64,000 nt of DNA from Guadua angustifolia. Lineage: Eukaryota > Streptophyta > Magnoliopsida > Poales > Poaceae. The stretch covers positions 65,630,376 to 65,694,375 of the forward strand of contig CM070510.1 in assembly GCA_036346375.1 (NCBI GenBank). The letters run 5' to 3'. Under the pieces are notes generated by a model, which did not search any database, was not told the origin of the DNA, and saw only the letters and a program-made list of their open reading frames with translations. Positions 48,931-60,873 of the stretch are shown here, one piece after another. Within the stretch, counting starts at the first letter, position 1. Each line of letters begins with the position of its first letter. The position numbers and the translations under genes were made by a program.

Positions 48931-49028
48931 AAAATGGCACTAACTCGCCCGACTACGGCGTAAAATGGCACTAACTTTCGCCCGACTACGGCGTAAAAAT
49001 GGCACTAACTTCGCCCGACTACGGCGTA
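48930..49028. repeat. Short tandem repeat, about 34-bp unit, in the retrotransposon interior
   Basis: Three to four copies of a unit containing CCCGACTACGGCGTAAAA and TGGCACTAAC. It leads directly into the longer tandem array. Confidence 0.8.
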
Positions 49029-49740
49029 AAAATAGCGCTTCGAGGCAAGAAACCTCTCGCGAAGGCATCCGGACCTCCCTGCCGAGCCACGGCGGCGTCT
49101 AGCTCTGACGTAAAAATAGCGCTCGAGGCGGAAACCTCTCGCGAAGGCATCGGACCTCCTGCCGACCACGGCGCGTCTAGCTACTGACGTTAAAAAGCAT
49201 TGAGGCCGGAGCCTCTCGCGAAGGCATCCGGACCTCCCTGCCGACCACGGCGTCTAGCTACTGACGTTAAAAAGCATTCGGGCAAGGGCCTCTCGCGAAG
49301 GCATCCGGACCTCCTGCCGACCATGGCGCGTCTAGCTCTGACGTTAAAAAGCATTCGGGGAACCGGAACCTCTCGCGAAGGCATCCGGACCTCCCTGCCG
49401 ACCACGGCCCACGTCTAGCTCTGACGTTAAAAAATCATTCGGGCCGGAACCTCTCGCGAAAGCATCCGGACCTCCCTGCCGCCCGCGTCGCATCTAGCTC
49501 TGACGTTAAAAAGCATTGGAGCCGGAACCTCTCGCGAAGGCATCCGGACCTCCCTGCCGGCCACGGCGCGTCCTAGCTACGACGTTAAAAAAGCATTCGA
49601 AGCGGAACCTCTCGCGAAGGCATCCGGACCTCCTGCGGCCATGGCGCGTCTAGCTTCTGACGTTAAAAAGCACTCGGAGCGGAACCTCTCACGAAGGCAT
49701 CCGGACCTCCTGTCGATAACGGTTGTATCTAGCTATGACA
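49029..49740. repeat. Tandem array, about 80-bp unit, nine copies
   Basis: CCTCTCGCGAAGGCATC(C)GG recurs near 49052, 49133, 49210, 49289, 49368, 49449, 49528, 49607 and (as CTCACGAAGG) 49685, each followed by ACCTCC, CGTCTAGCT and GACGTTAAAAA. Copies differ by small indels. Direct repeats without unique spacers, so not CRISPR. Confidence 0.9.
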
Positions 49741-50550
49741 TAAAATAAGCGGCCAGGCGTTCAGCCGACCAAGTTAGTCGAGCCCACCTAGCAAAGAAAC
49801 CCCGGCCGGCTCTCGACCGCTAAGAGGCTACCACCGGTGCTTTCGCCGCGCCGGGCCGTAAAAGGACCGACCAGTTGAGCGGATCCGCGCTACATAATGA
49901 AACCCACTACTCGTGGCGTGAGTCAGAAACATCGAAAGTGCATCGCAAGAATAGAAGCCCCAAGCAAGCAAAAAGACGACCACATTCAAACAGGGCATGG
50001 GGCAACACCGAACCACTTATTGTCTCCCAAAAATTGGGAGAGGGCGAAAACAAGCAAAAAACAAGAAAAGCTAGGCGCCGAGCCTGTGGACCGGCCTTGA
50101 ACAAGGCGTCCCTTATGGCGAGCCTTGGGATGCCGCCGTCAGTGCGTCAGCGACGGCAGCGGCGTCACGGTCGATGGCGTCGAGCCTCGCCCATTCGCCA
50201 TGGCAAGGTCAAAGTCCTCCCGAGCTCATAAGGAAGGCCTCCTTGTCCGTAGGTGCCGGTAGCGCCTCGTCCTCGAAACAAAACACCACCGGCGGGCGTC
50301 CGCATAGGAAGAAGGCGACTAAAAGGAAGCCATTACAACCTCAAGCGTCCGGGAGATCCAAGACCAGACTAAAGCGGCTCCTCCGACCCCGCATTCTCGC
50401 GCGCTTATAAACGCTTCGTATGTGGCCAAGCCGAACCCAAGTTAAGGAAGGCATGGGAAGCCGAAGGCGTCGCGGCGCTGCGAAGGAGATATGTTCTGCG
50501 AATCGAGGGTCCATCAGGAACGCCCAGCGTTCGGTCGGCCCGAGGACTCT

Positions 50551-51464
50551 TGACGAATCTTGATACGGTACCTCACAGCCAAGGTCTCGTCGGGCCATGA
50601 GAGATCCCTCGCCTACGATCACGGTCTGCGGGGCGCCCGATCCGCCACGGGTCGGACTCCTCGCAGCCCACAGCCGGACTTCGGGTCGGGGCTCCTGAAC
50701 GCTCCTACCCAATCGCAGGACGGGAGTGCAGGCGTCCTCCGACCAGTCGTTGGTGGGACCACGGCAAACTCCGTCTCGGCAATTCCGACCCGTCATCGAT
50801 CGACCTCGAAGTTGGACAACCCCGTCTGAATAGAGGCAATCGGCGGGAGTAGGCGTTCCTTCCCAAAGCAACGTCGAGGCGCAGCCCACGCAACCCCTAC
50901 CGACAACCGCCTGAGGATGTGACACGCCTTCTAATGAAGCGCCGCTAGCTAGCCCTACCGACAAGGCGTAGCTGGCCGAACCTGCCCACCCATCATGACC
51001 TATGTGGGCACCTGTCAGCTCCGAAAATCGCAAACCCGATCGCCAAGGATAGTGTGCCCTAGTCGCTCCTCTCTCCCAAGCCTCATGTAACTGCTCTCTC
51101 CGCCTATATAAGGAGAGGGGACCTTTAGGGGGCGCTCTCTCTCTCTCTTTCACGAACCAAAAGCTCCTCTGTCTACCTAGCGTCAGCTCGCTCCCCGATC
51201 CGAGCGGTGGGACCAAACTCACGAGCTCACCCCTTGAGCAGCGCTAAAGTTCATCCTTAGTCCTCGCATGTAATTCGCCATACCCGATCAACGAGATCTC
51301 TGCCTCAAAGCCGGAAGTGGGGGCGTTGGCCCGAACGATGTATACATCCGAGACTCCTCATGCCCGATAGAGTGTGTGTTCGAGACTCCATGAGTCAACC
51401 ATCAAGGAGAGGGGCCTACGGCCCTTAACCTACAAATATGTCTGCGGTTTCTGAAACACCGACA
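50551..51464 (+). repeat. 3' LTR
   Basis: Starts TGACGAATCTTGATAC and ends CACCGACA before the TSD CTTCT. The TATA box is at 51105. It differs from the 5' LTR by many small indels and substitutions, so the insertion looks old unless sequence errors contribute. The 293-codon minus-strand open frame at 50341-51222 crosses the interior and the LTR and is not considered a gene. Confidence 0.87.
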
Positions 51465-51469
51465 CTTCT

Positions 51470-52980
51470 ACTTCTGATCACCGCCTAATTGGTTGGCTAG
51501 ATTAATAATATTATAATTTTATTAGGTTTTATAAATATATTACTGTAGAAATTAGACCATCCATATCCAGAATGATGTGTTTTTATGATCGGAGGGAGTA
51601 CATGGTTTAGGATCCCATGATGATGTATATCAATTCAGGTTTTGCCTTCGTCACATACTCATATTTGTTGTCACAAAAAACATTATGAACAAGTTTGATC
51701 AGGATGATATCCAAGTTGTGTTGCAATGTAACTGTTTGTTTTCATATCTTTTGGGGCGTATACCACAAAAATCATTTTTAAATATGTTCGTTGTCATGAA
51801 TGCCTTATATATTATATACAATATATTTGTTTTTTATTCATGTCGGAGGAGAAATCATAAAAACTTTTGTAATCGGGAGAAATAGATGTTTGATTTTGTA
51901 GTAAAATTTTCTTTTATTGTTATCAAATTTATTTTCCGTAGCAGCTCACGGGCACTGAACTAGTCAACACTGAAAAAAGAGAAAAGAAATTAGTATATAG
52001 AATCAAAATCCTCTCGTATACAGTTAGTCGCACGAATATAATGTTTCCCACTCATGACTCATCTGCCCGGGTAAACTGCTGTCTTAATCACGATTTTGAT
52101 CAAACCATTGCAAATACGCGCTGTCATTGTTGGCTAATCCAAGGCAGCGCGATATCGCGGTCGGTTGTCAGGCAACATAAGATTTTTTTCTTTTCAAAAA
52201 TTATACTACTGACTCGTCCGTCAGTAGTCGCCATATCCGAGGATGATGCAGGAAAATTAGTCGGCGGAGTCATTGTCAACATGTGGCCTACGGACTGCTT
52301 GTTTTCGGATGATTGATCAAACTAGATGGCTTGGGTCGAGTCAGGGATCGATCTACCAACAAGTCATTAACAATGTTTAGCGGGAGATAAGGAGCTAATA
52401 CAGAAACGTCGGGGTCACCAGACCCTGGCCTCTCAACTGTGGATCCGCCCCTGGCTATATATTATTAATCAGAAAAACGTGTTGGTTCTACCAGAGGAGA
52501 GGAGATAATTAATCTCGCAAGGTCACCGAACTCATCCATCGTCGCACTCGCACCACGGAAAAACAAAAAAAATCGCCCGCTCAGCACGGCTGCTGTCAAG
52601 TGAGCAAATACGCATGTGAGGAGGGTATATTACGTGTAGGGGAAGTACAGTAAAAATTCGGCCAGAGACGGAAGCTGACCAAATTAATCGAGGTAACAGC
52701 CACGCGCGCGACCATGACTGCTAGCTCGGACATTCGGATCGGACGGCCCCGATTGCGCGCCAAATCTTTCGGTATCTTCCTACTTTCACATTCGGATGGA
52801 TGCGTACTGTACTGCACAGTCTCTACTCACGTCACGTGGGATTTTCTGTTCCTCCCTTCTAGACAGGACAAAATTTCAAGGATAGGCAGGCTTAACTATT
52901 TAGTTGCTTGGGACCAAGACTAGTTAAGAAAAACATTTTCACAGTGTGTATGACCCTCATGGCTAGTTGTGGGGAAACCC
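51470..52980. other. Intergenic sequence with DNA-transposon traces, no gene
   Basis: GATCGGAGGGAGTA at about 51588 is a Stowaway-type end, with no partner found. GGATCCGCCCCTGG at about 52441 resembles the end of the GGGGCGG-type element seen at 955-1233. No open frame with a known domain. Confidence 0.3.
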
Positions 52981-52984
52981 GATC

Positions 52985-55900
52985 AGTTAGGTATGTATAG
53001 TGGTATAGACGACAGCTATCTATAATATATCTTCATATCATCTATAGACAGCAATAAAAATAACTTATACAATGGATCTTATATAACTATCTGTAATAGT
53101 CTCTCATTTAATTAACAAACTGTCTATACACTGGTATACAAAATGTAAAGTTGTCTATAAGACCATCTATTAAATAGTAGACATCAACATTTTTCTCTCA
53201 TCCACATCATCTAAAATCCTATCTATCTATACCTATACTAATTAGGCACTCTGAGAAAGCTCCTACATTAACCAAAAAGATCTGGCTATCTATTTGTTAG
53301 GTCCGAGTTATAACGGTTTAGATTAAAAAAAGAGTCTATATCAAGTACAATATAAATTAAGAAAAAAATCAAAAACGGTTTAGATCAGAAGAAAGAGTAT
53401 ATGTCAAGCACAATATAAAATAAAAAAAAATCGAAATAAAAAATTAAAAAAGTTAGTAATCTGACTTCCATTCTATACCTATATTAATTAGACACTCTGA
53501 GAAAGTTCCCACGTTAACTAGAAAGATATGACCATCATTTTTTAGGTCTAAGTTATAACGGTTTAGATTAAAAGAAAGTTCCATACCAAGTACAATATAA
53601 ATTAAGAAAAAAAATTAGAAATAGTTTAGATTAAAAGAAAGAATCCATGTTAAATATAATATAGATTAAGAAATATTAAGAATAAGAAATTAAATAAAAT
53701 TAACAATCGACTTCCATACTATTTTCAAAGTAAATCCATAAATAAATAAAATTTGAAATAATAATTAAATAAAATTAGCAAATTAAAACGATGAGTATAT
53801 CTCAAGTACAAGCCAAATTAAGTAAACTAAATAAAATTAGTAAATTAAAATGATGAGCATATCTCAAGTACAAGCCAAATTAAGTAAACTAAAATTCAGA
53901 ATAAAAAATAAAAAATTAGCAATCTAACTTCCATGCGATTTTCAAAGTAAATACATAAATATTAAAAATTTGGAATAATAATTAAAAAATTAGCAAATTA
54001 AAACATTGAGTCTATCTTAAGTACAAGCCAAATTAATTAAATTCAGAATAAAAATAAAATAAAATAATCAATTAGATTTTCATACAAATTCCAAAGTAAA
54101 TCCTAAAAATGATTTCAAAATAGTAATAAATAAAAATATAAATTTTCATATGAATTCCAAACTAATACTAAAAAATCCACCCCACGTATAAAAAAATATG
54201 CAAACTCCAAATAATAATTACTCAATCCATTCAACTTTATAGGGTTCTCTTGGGACTAAGAATAAGATAAATAACTAAAATTTATAATAACAATTAAAAA
54301 TTAGCAAATTAAAACAATGAGTCTATCTCAAGTATATGGGCCAACTAAGTAACATTTGAAATAAAAATAAAATAAAATAAATAATTTGATTTTCATACAA
54401 ACTCTAAAGTAAACCCTAAAAATATATTCAGAATAATAATAAATAAAAATATAAATTTTCATATAAATTCTAGCCTAAAACTTAAAAAAATCCATCCAGG
54501 TACAATAAAAAATATGCAAAGTTGGAATAATAATTATTGGCCATGTCCAAGTTTATAAGGTGTATTTTGTCTTTGCACATAGACTAAGATGATATTGCAC
54601 ATTGCATTCCTAATCATTATCCATACTTGCTATGCTATATTTAATGCATGTATGTAGAGGATATAAAGTAAAGTTAGATATTTATTAGTGGTATAGAGGG
54701 GAGACCACACTAATGTTGTATTGGAATATATAATACAATGTACATTTGTAACACCCTGGGCACCCCGGGCCCTGAATGTTACACCCTCTAGCATCAACAA
54801 CTACAAATCGCTAAGAACCAATATTCGCAAAAGCAAGTGAACTACTAGGAGGTTGTCCAAAATTATTAAAAATTTGGCACCTCCCTAAAACTAGGACATC
54901 CACTCGTGAGACGAAAACATTGCGGTTATAAGATATCATTCTAGCAGGTCCTTAGTTAACTAATCACACATCCAATAGAAATTAATCGACTCCCGCATAA
55001 TTATTACATGACAAGGACTCATTAAACAAAACCACAGACAACCTTTACAAGAATTCTTCACGAGCTATTAAGATCGAATTATGAATCATTATGATGGAGC
55101 GGTGAGGATGTGAGCGTGATTGTGCTACTACCCCATCCATGCATGCCGGCTTCAAAACACCTACAAACATTAAATAACAAGCGTGAGTTCAAACTCGACC
55201 AAAGTACGAGAATAACAATTCCAATTTATCGAAGTAAAACAAGAGCTTAACTATAAGAGCAAGCAATACAATTGGAATAACCACCGAAAATTACGCGTTT
55301 ATACCCATTTTAAGCAATAACTTGACCATACCCAAAATTTACCGCAATCAAGTCATCAAATTGATAATAAAACCACTCAACGTAAAAGAGGCATCACGTG
55401 GCTCTAATTCACTACGTCTTCCAACTCAACCACCCTTGTTGCAACTCAAACCATTTTCATCGACTATATTAAGTTCAAAACTCAAATTTCACTCCACGAT
55501 ATTCATACAATATAAATAGCAAATCAAAGAAAAGAAATGCGCTAATTCATCAATTTAATTCAATCTCCCCTTTTTGGGTTGAATCCATGACTCAACCCTC
55601 AATTACCATAATCACCATCCATATGATACACCATTTATCACAACATTCATTATTAAAGATGCAATGCACATGAATGCTCATTTCCATGCGTCGTCTGGGG
55701 TATTGCCGAGTGCCCACCCGTCAGTGTGCACCTCCGTCCCTTCCATCCCAGATGGAAGGTGCCTACTCTTACTGTCTCGCTCCCATTCACCTCGATGAAT
55801 GGGACTACGAGGTAGGACTTTCGTGTTCACTACGTGTGAATACAGAGGCCCGCATCAGAATGGGTCGCCTCTTCCATTATGAATGCACAAATGCAATTTT

Positions 55901-57960
55901 TTTTCATGAATGAAATGCAACTTTTCATTCAATGCCAACACTAACATACCATATCCATATACATACACATAGGCAATTCTCGCATATACTATCTTTATAA
56001 ATGACTTAACCGTTGGAACCAAACTCAGGTTAGCCCCAAACACTCAAACAACATACTCGCTATAATCAACCTTACTAAAAACTCGGTCTCAAATAGAGTT
56101 CATCTAATTAACAGAGCAACAATTAAATTAAGAAGCACCACATATGAACACACATCCACACTCAATAACACAGTGTACTTGCATCCCTTCCTTAACCTTT
56201 TAATCATCATAAACATTTCATAAGATGAAGCACCTTCTAGCTATATTCAAGCAAAACTTACCTCTTGCGTATTCATCGGCAATTACGTACGCTAAGAGCA
56301 AACAATCGATTAATCCTCCTAGCCACAATCTAGGGAATGCACTTGCCTTTTTACCGACGAAGAATGGAGTGGCATACGGCCGAGGCCACTCCCGATAGAA
56401 CATTCTCTGCAATTAGACAATAATCATCCAACTCAACTTTATGCACACTCGAAACAAGCAACAAAAAGAAAACAACTCATTTGCATATCTGACTTCTTCA
56501 AAAACTAATGTCCATGCATAAGCTAAAGACATATCAATATTCGGATCTAACTAAAGTGCCAACAATTATCTTTCATAAACCGTAGTAGCGTGATTTGCTT
56601 GAAAGCGACGGAGACACAATCCTCTCACCAACAAATGGAAAATGCAACCATGACTAACATACGGATATCGATTGACAAACATGACCAAACTACAGTGTAC
56701 TGCAGGGAAAATAAACTACTCATACCAAATCAACCTCGAATAACGATGAGTATATAAGTGTACCTAGATGAATGAACTCAAGTAACCAAGACCTAACCCA
56801 TTAATCGGTACCAATTGCCACAACCAAATCCATAATCATGCATTACACGATATCTACTTACTACTTAGCAAACCATATTTCCCATGAGTTTTACCTCTTG
56901 GTCAAAGATCTACTAACACATGCTCGGCTACGAAATCGTACCCTTTTGGGAAATGATTAACATAAACAATTCAAAACAAAAATAGATTTGTTTCTAATAT
57001 GCCAACTAACATGAATAAGATCACAACAAGACTAGCACTCCATACTTTCCACATTGTTTAGCAATATCAGATTAACGCTTGGCAAAACACCCATCCAGCT
57101 CTTTCCGATGGCACTTTCTATAACAATAGCTCTTCGGGGTGTACAACCATAAATCAAGTAAGCAAAACTCGAGCACATGCAAGTACTTCGAAAATGATCA
57201 GAAGCATCAGCTGATTAGAAGCATCATACACAAATACATATATAGTCCGAGGATCTTCAAAAGAACATGATAACATGGCATCAACGACAATTAATCCTAG
57301 CCAAATATTAGTAAACTTGGGAGCATGGTATCGGTTCTAGCATTTCAAAGCCCATCTCTCAACCTTGCACTCTTCACTCACTGCGATACCACAACCTAAA
57401 CCTTCTAGGCATTTCATCGAACACCTAGTGAGCAAAGGAAAAACTAAGCTAATATACCTCAAAGAGATTTTTCCATGGAACATTTATGCACAAGACTATT
57501 AAAAATATGTCATGTACTTTTTTGACACAATGAAATGATATCAAATACAAGCCAAATTAATTAAAATTCAAAATAAAAAATAGCAATTTTATTTCCATTG
57601 TAATTTGAGAGTAAACCTAAAAATAAAATTTTGAGTAATAATAAATAAAAATAGAATATGGATTTTTATACTAATTCCAAAGATAAATTTAAAAATCCAC
57701 CAAAAGTACAATTGAGAATTATACAATTAGGAATAAATTAAAGGATGCTTAAAATTTTGATTTGTATGTAAATTATAATGCTAAATTATAAAATTATTAA
57801 AATTCATAATATAATCTATTAACTATATTAATTATAAATTATAAGAAAATTTTCACATTAATAAAGAAAAGAAAAAAGATTTAGCGTCCATCTAACAAAT
57901 CAAGATTATATCGGCTATCAAATATAATCTAAATTAGCAGATCTAAGTGACTTGAGATAC
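52985..57960. repeat. AT-rich repeat family interrupted by a solo LTR-like insertion
   Basis: 52985-54746 and 57483-57960 share words such as AAGTACAAGCCAAATTAA, TTAGCAAATTAAAAC and AATAATAAATAAAAATA, repeated every 60-250 bp. The two parts are separated by the 54747-57482 insertion. A block GCACTCTGAGAAAGCTCC / ACACTCTGAGAAAGTTCC recurs at 53247 and 53491, and the block starting ATATCTCAAGTACAAGCC at about 53796 and 53858. No coding signal. Confidence 0.5.
54747..57482 (-). mobile_element. Solo LTR-like element, about 2.7 kb
   Basis: Starts TGTAACACCCTGGG and ends CCATGGAACA, i.e. TG...CA. In the reverse sense it ends GGGTGTTACA, common in grass Ty3/gypsy LTRs. GCGTGAGTTCAAACTCGACC near 55180 resembles, in opposite orientation, GAGTGCTTTATGTACTCACCC near 27460 in the other solo LTR, so the minus strand is favoured. 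ACATT precedes the left end and also overlaps the right end (GGAACATTTA), suggesting a TSD with a small deletion. No internal genes. Confidence 0.55.
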
Positions 57961-58243
57961 AAGAGTATTTAACCCGATAGTTCCACCATTCCTCTCGTCT
58001 TCTCATGCGCTCATACAACCCAAAACCGCTCCACCACGATGTCTTTTATCTCAAACCACTTTGACCCTGCACCATCTTCTCCTCCTCCCTCGATCCGGCA
58101 TACTCAGCACTCTCTCACAAATCTCTTCGGCGGAACAAATCATTCCTACTATTGAAACATAACTAAAGTTAGTATTTTTGCAAATAAATTTCATGTCACA
58201 AATTAAGTTTTCATTGCAACGCATAGGTACATGAATATATATA

Positions 58244-58258
58244 TATATATAATATGAG

Positions 58259-58335
<77 letters not shown>
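58244..58335. repeat. (AT)n microsatellite
   Basis: About 80 bases of uninterrupted AT dinucleotides after a short AT run and TATGAGTTATAT. A second AT/GT/AC-rich run lies at 58503-58577. The minus-strand open frame through it (tyrosine/isoleucine repeat) is an artefact. Confidence 0.92.
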
Positions 58336-58336
<1 letters not shown>

Positions 58337-58579
58337 GAATAAATATATATACTCTCACTAACCAATCAACTGTGATTTATCGTAACAATTAGCATGCAGT
58401 TTGGTTTAAGGGAGTTGTTATGTATGCATTCAGGCAATCTTGACAAAATTAACGGATATGAGTTATAGGAGTACGTACTCCTGTGAGTACAAAATGAGCT
58501 TCCTATATATATATGTGTGTATATATATATATATGTATATATATACATACATATATATGTATGTATATATATACATATG

Positions 58580-60180
58580 CGCTGTGAGATGCTGAGTTTG
58601 ACCCGGTGTCTGTGTGTTGTTGGGGATGTGGACATGCGTGTTAGCTGGGCAGATCTAGTGGTCAACAGATGATTACGCCTGCAATCCTTGACCATATTAA
58701 AGAAAGAAACAATATGCACTACTCTCCGATCTTTTTACTTAACGTTTTTTCTCAATACAATTACTGAGGCGCGACTTTAATCGCTATTTTTTATAACTTT
58801 ATAGTAAGATACGCTAATATAGTTATAATATTATAAAAGTATTTTTAATGAAAAATCTAACGATAAAATTTGTCTTGCAGTGAATCTAGATATTTAAACC
58901 TACCGATGCTCAAATCTTTAGAAAGTTGATAGCACATATTCTCGGAAGTCAAGTAAAAATGAACGAAGAGAGCAGTACGTGTACATGGTACTAGTGTAGA
59001 AATATAGCTGGCTGGTTTTGCTCAAATTATTATCCCTTCTGTTTTGTTAATTTGTTAAAAAAAATTTATTTTTTTGCCGTGGGACTAGCTAGTAATGCTA
59101 ATACCGAGTTGTTCAAGTCTTCACCTTCAACAGTTTTAATTTACTAGTGACTAACAGTTGGCATGCTTTGAATCATTACAACTGAGTGTGATACACGATT
59201 AATAATCTGCAAAACAGCTCATTGATAGCAGCCAGCAAGGGGAGAAGGAAGCTGCAGAATCAACACCTCCTTGGTATATTACCGATTTACCACTAAATTG
59301 CAAAAAAGGGAAAATCACCCAAAAAAAAGAAAGAAAGGAGAAAAAGTTAGGAAAATTGTTTATAAACATTTGATTTGAGCATTGCCACGGGTCTATTGCG
59401 GTGGAAATCATCGTTTATCTAACTCCTTTTACACTATTTTTTTTTTACAATTCTAGTATCTCCATGCATACATTTGTAAATTTGGCCCTCTCCTTCCGTG
59501 GAAGGTGTGACAGGCGACACTTGTTCTCTGCCGCACTTGGAGAGCGCGGAAGCTGGCAGGCGCAGGAGAAGGTGCTGCCGGACCTAAGGAGTTGTATCAG
59601 CGCGCACTCACTCGCCTTGCCACGGCGGTGGCTAGCTTCCTTGCTCTCTTGACACGACGAGGACATGTGTTGGCACGCCTTTCGCAACGGGAGAGGAGGA
59701 CGGGCTACATTTGTAAAAAAAGAGATACATAGGCTAGAAAAATGATGAATTATTACTATGCACACTCCATGTTTTTGCGTTTAATAAAATAATTACAAGT
59801 TTGCGAGCGGTCAAATAGCACGTGTTATTGTCATTGACAAAATGGCAGAAAATTTCCGGTTTAATAATGCGAGCAAGCCAATTCTAATTTTAGTGGCTTA
59901 CAGTATATCATTAACAGTTTTGTTTGTCTGAAGACTCCTGTGAGTCTGTCCAGTGATTTACCATTACAAAGCTAAAACAGAGAGCACGGAGGCACAGACC
60001 AGAAGAGAACATCCGCGGCGCGGCAGTAAAACTGTAAAAAAGTAAGTAAAACCCGACCCGTAAAGCGGAGGCAAGAGTGAAAGGGAGAGACGAGAAGAAG
60101 CTGCTGCGGAAGAGAGCAAAAGGGCGTGAGAAAATTGCATATATACCCAAAGTTAAGTGGTTCGTTATTTTTGAAGTTGG
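58580..60180. other. Intergenic sequence upstream of the PSI1-like gene, no gene recognised
   Basis: Short frames near 59400-59760 and 59910-60150 have no recognised domain or splice support. No transposon end with TSD was confirmed. Confidence 0.3.
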
Positions 60181-60182
60181 AT

Positions 60183-60515
60183 ACTTTTGGGTTTCTTTTC
60201 TTTTCTAATTTCTTATCATTTAGGGAGACGATTTTGCCCTCCTCTAATCTAATCACTACAGTATCTAAAATGGGATTAGCTGATTTGTTGAGCGTAATTA
60301 ATAGCTAACCAATGTTTAGTGGGGCAAATCAATGTTAATCTTCGGTGATCAGCGCCACACAAGCTCTGTTCATCTTCAAACTATGGATTTGAGTTTTTTG
60401 TTGGAAATGATGGAGCACAAAATGTAGCGATTAGATTAGCCAATGATTAGATTAGAGGAGGCAAATTCGTCTCTCTAAATGATAAGAAATTAGAAAAGAA
60501 AAAAAACCCAAAAGT
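60183..60515. mobile_element. Inverted-repeat (foldback/MITE-like) element in the PSI1-like promoter
   Basis: Arms of about 80 bp: 60183-60262 starts ACTTTTGGGTTTCTTTTC and 60436-60515 ends with its near-perfect inverse, sharing TCTAATTTCTTATCATTTAG and CCTCTAATCTAATC. The loop is about 170 bp. No convincing TSD. It ends about 360 bp before the start codon. Confidence 0.65.
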
Positions 60516-60873
60516 AAAAAAGGTAAAAAAAAAGGGACACAAACCATGCAAGAAAATAACGGATCCAACTTCGCAAGAAAATAACGGCGGTCACTTAACT
60601 GGAAGAGGCAATTTTCAAGGAGCGTGGGAACAGGTCAAAGGTTGTGAACGCAACAAGACGGCGACGACGAGCGAGCCACTCCATTCCCCGTTCTCCGATC
60701 CCACCACCTCTCCCCCTCCTCCTCCTCCTCACTCGACACCTCAAAACGCCACCAGCTCCCCCGCGACCTCAGCCGCAGCGAGCGACTCCCGCCAGCTCCG
60801 ACGACGAGGCCGATCGAGGCGTTGAGCTATACCTCTGTCCGTCTAGTTAGTTAGATAGTTAGTTTACCCAGCC
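60516..60873 (+). promoter_or_regulatory. Proximal promoter and 5' UTR of the PSI1-like gene
   Basis: Purine-rich then CT-rich sequence (CTCCTCCTCCTCCTC near 60717), typical of plant 5' leaders, ends at GCCATGG, a good plant start context. An upstream frame at 60644-60850 begins with ATT/GTG-type codons and is not credited. No clear TATA box was found. Confidence 0.45.

Larger units (their letters stand above)
43783..51464 (+). mobile_element. Non-autonomous LTR retrotransposon (LARD-like)
   Basis: Two LTRs of about 0.92 kb (43783-44705 and 50551-51464) start TGACGAAT. The right LTR ends CACCGACA, while the left LTR's end is not cleanly TG...CA. A 5-bp TSD CTTCT lies at 43778-43782 and 51465-51469. 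The primer-binding-site-like sequence TGGCGCGCCCGGGTAGGGG (45666-45684) follows the left LTR once the hAT element is removed. No gag, protease, RT or integrase motif was found in about 4.9 kb of GC-rich interior, so it must use another element's enzymes. The polypurine tract before the right LTR is not evident. Confidence 0.85.

Noticed and set aside
49029..49740. Possible CRISPR-like array
   Set aside because: Units are contiguous direct repeats with no unique spacers, inside a plant retrotransposon.
50341..51222. 293-codon minus-strand open frame
   Set aside because: It spans retrotransposon interior and most of the 3' LTR, is antisense to the LTR promoter, and has biased arginine/glycine composition without any domain.
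58051..58365. Tyrosine/isoleucine-repeat protein
   Set aside because: Translation of an (AT)n microsatellite.
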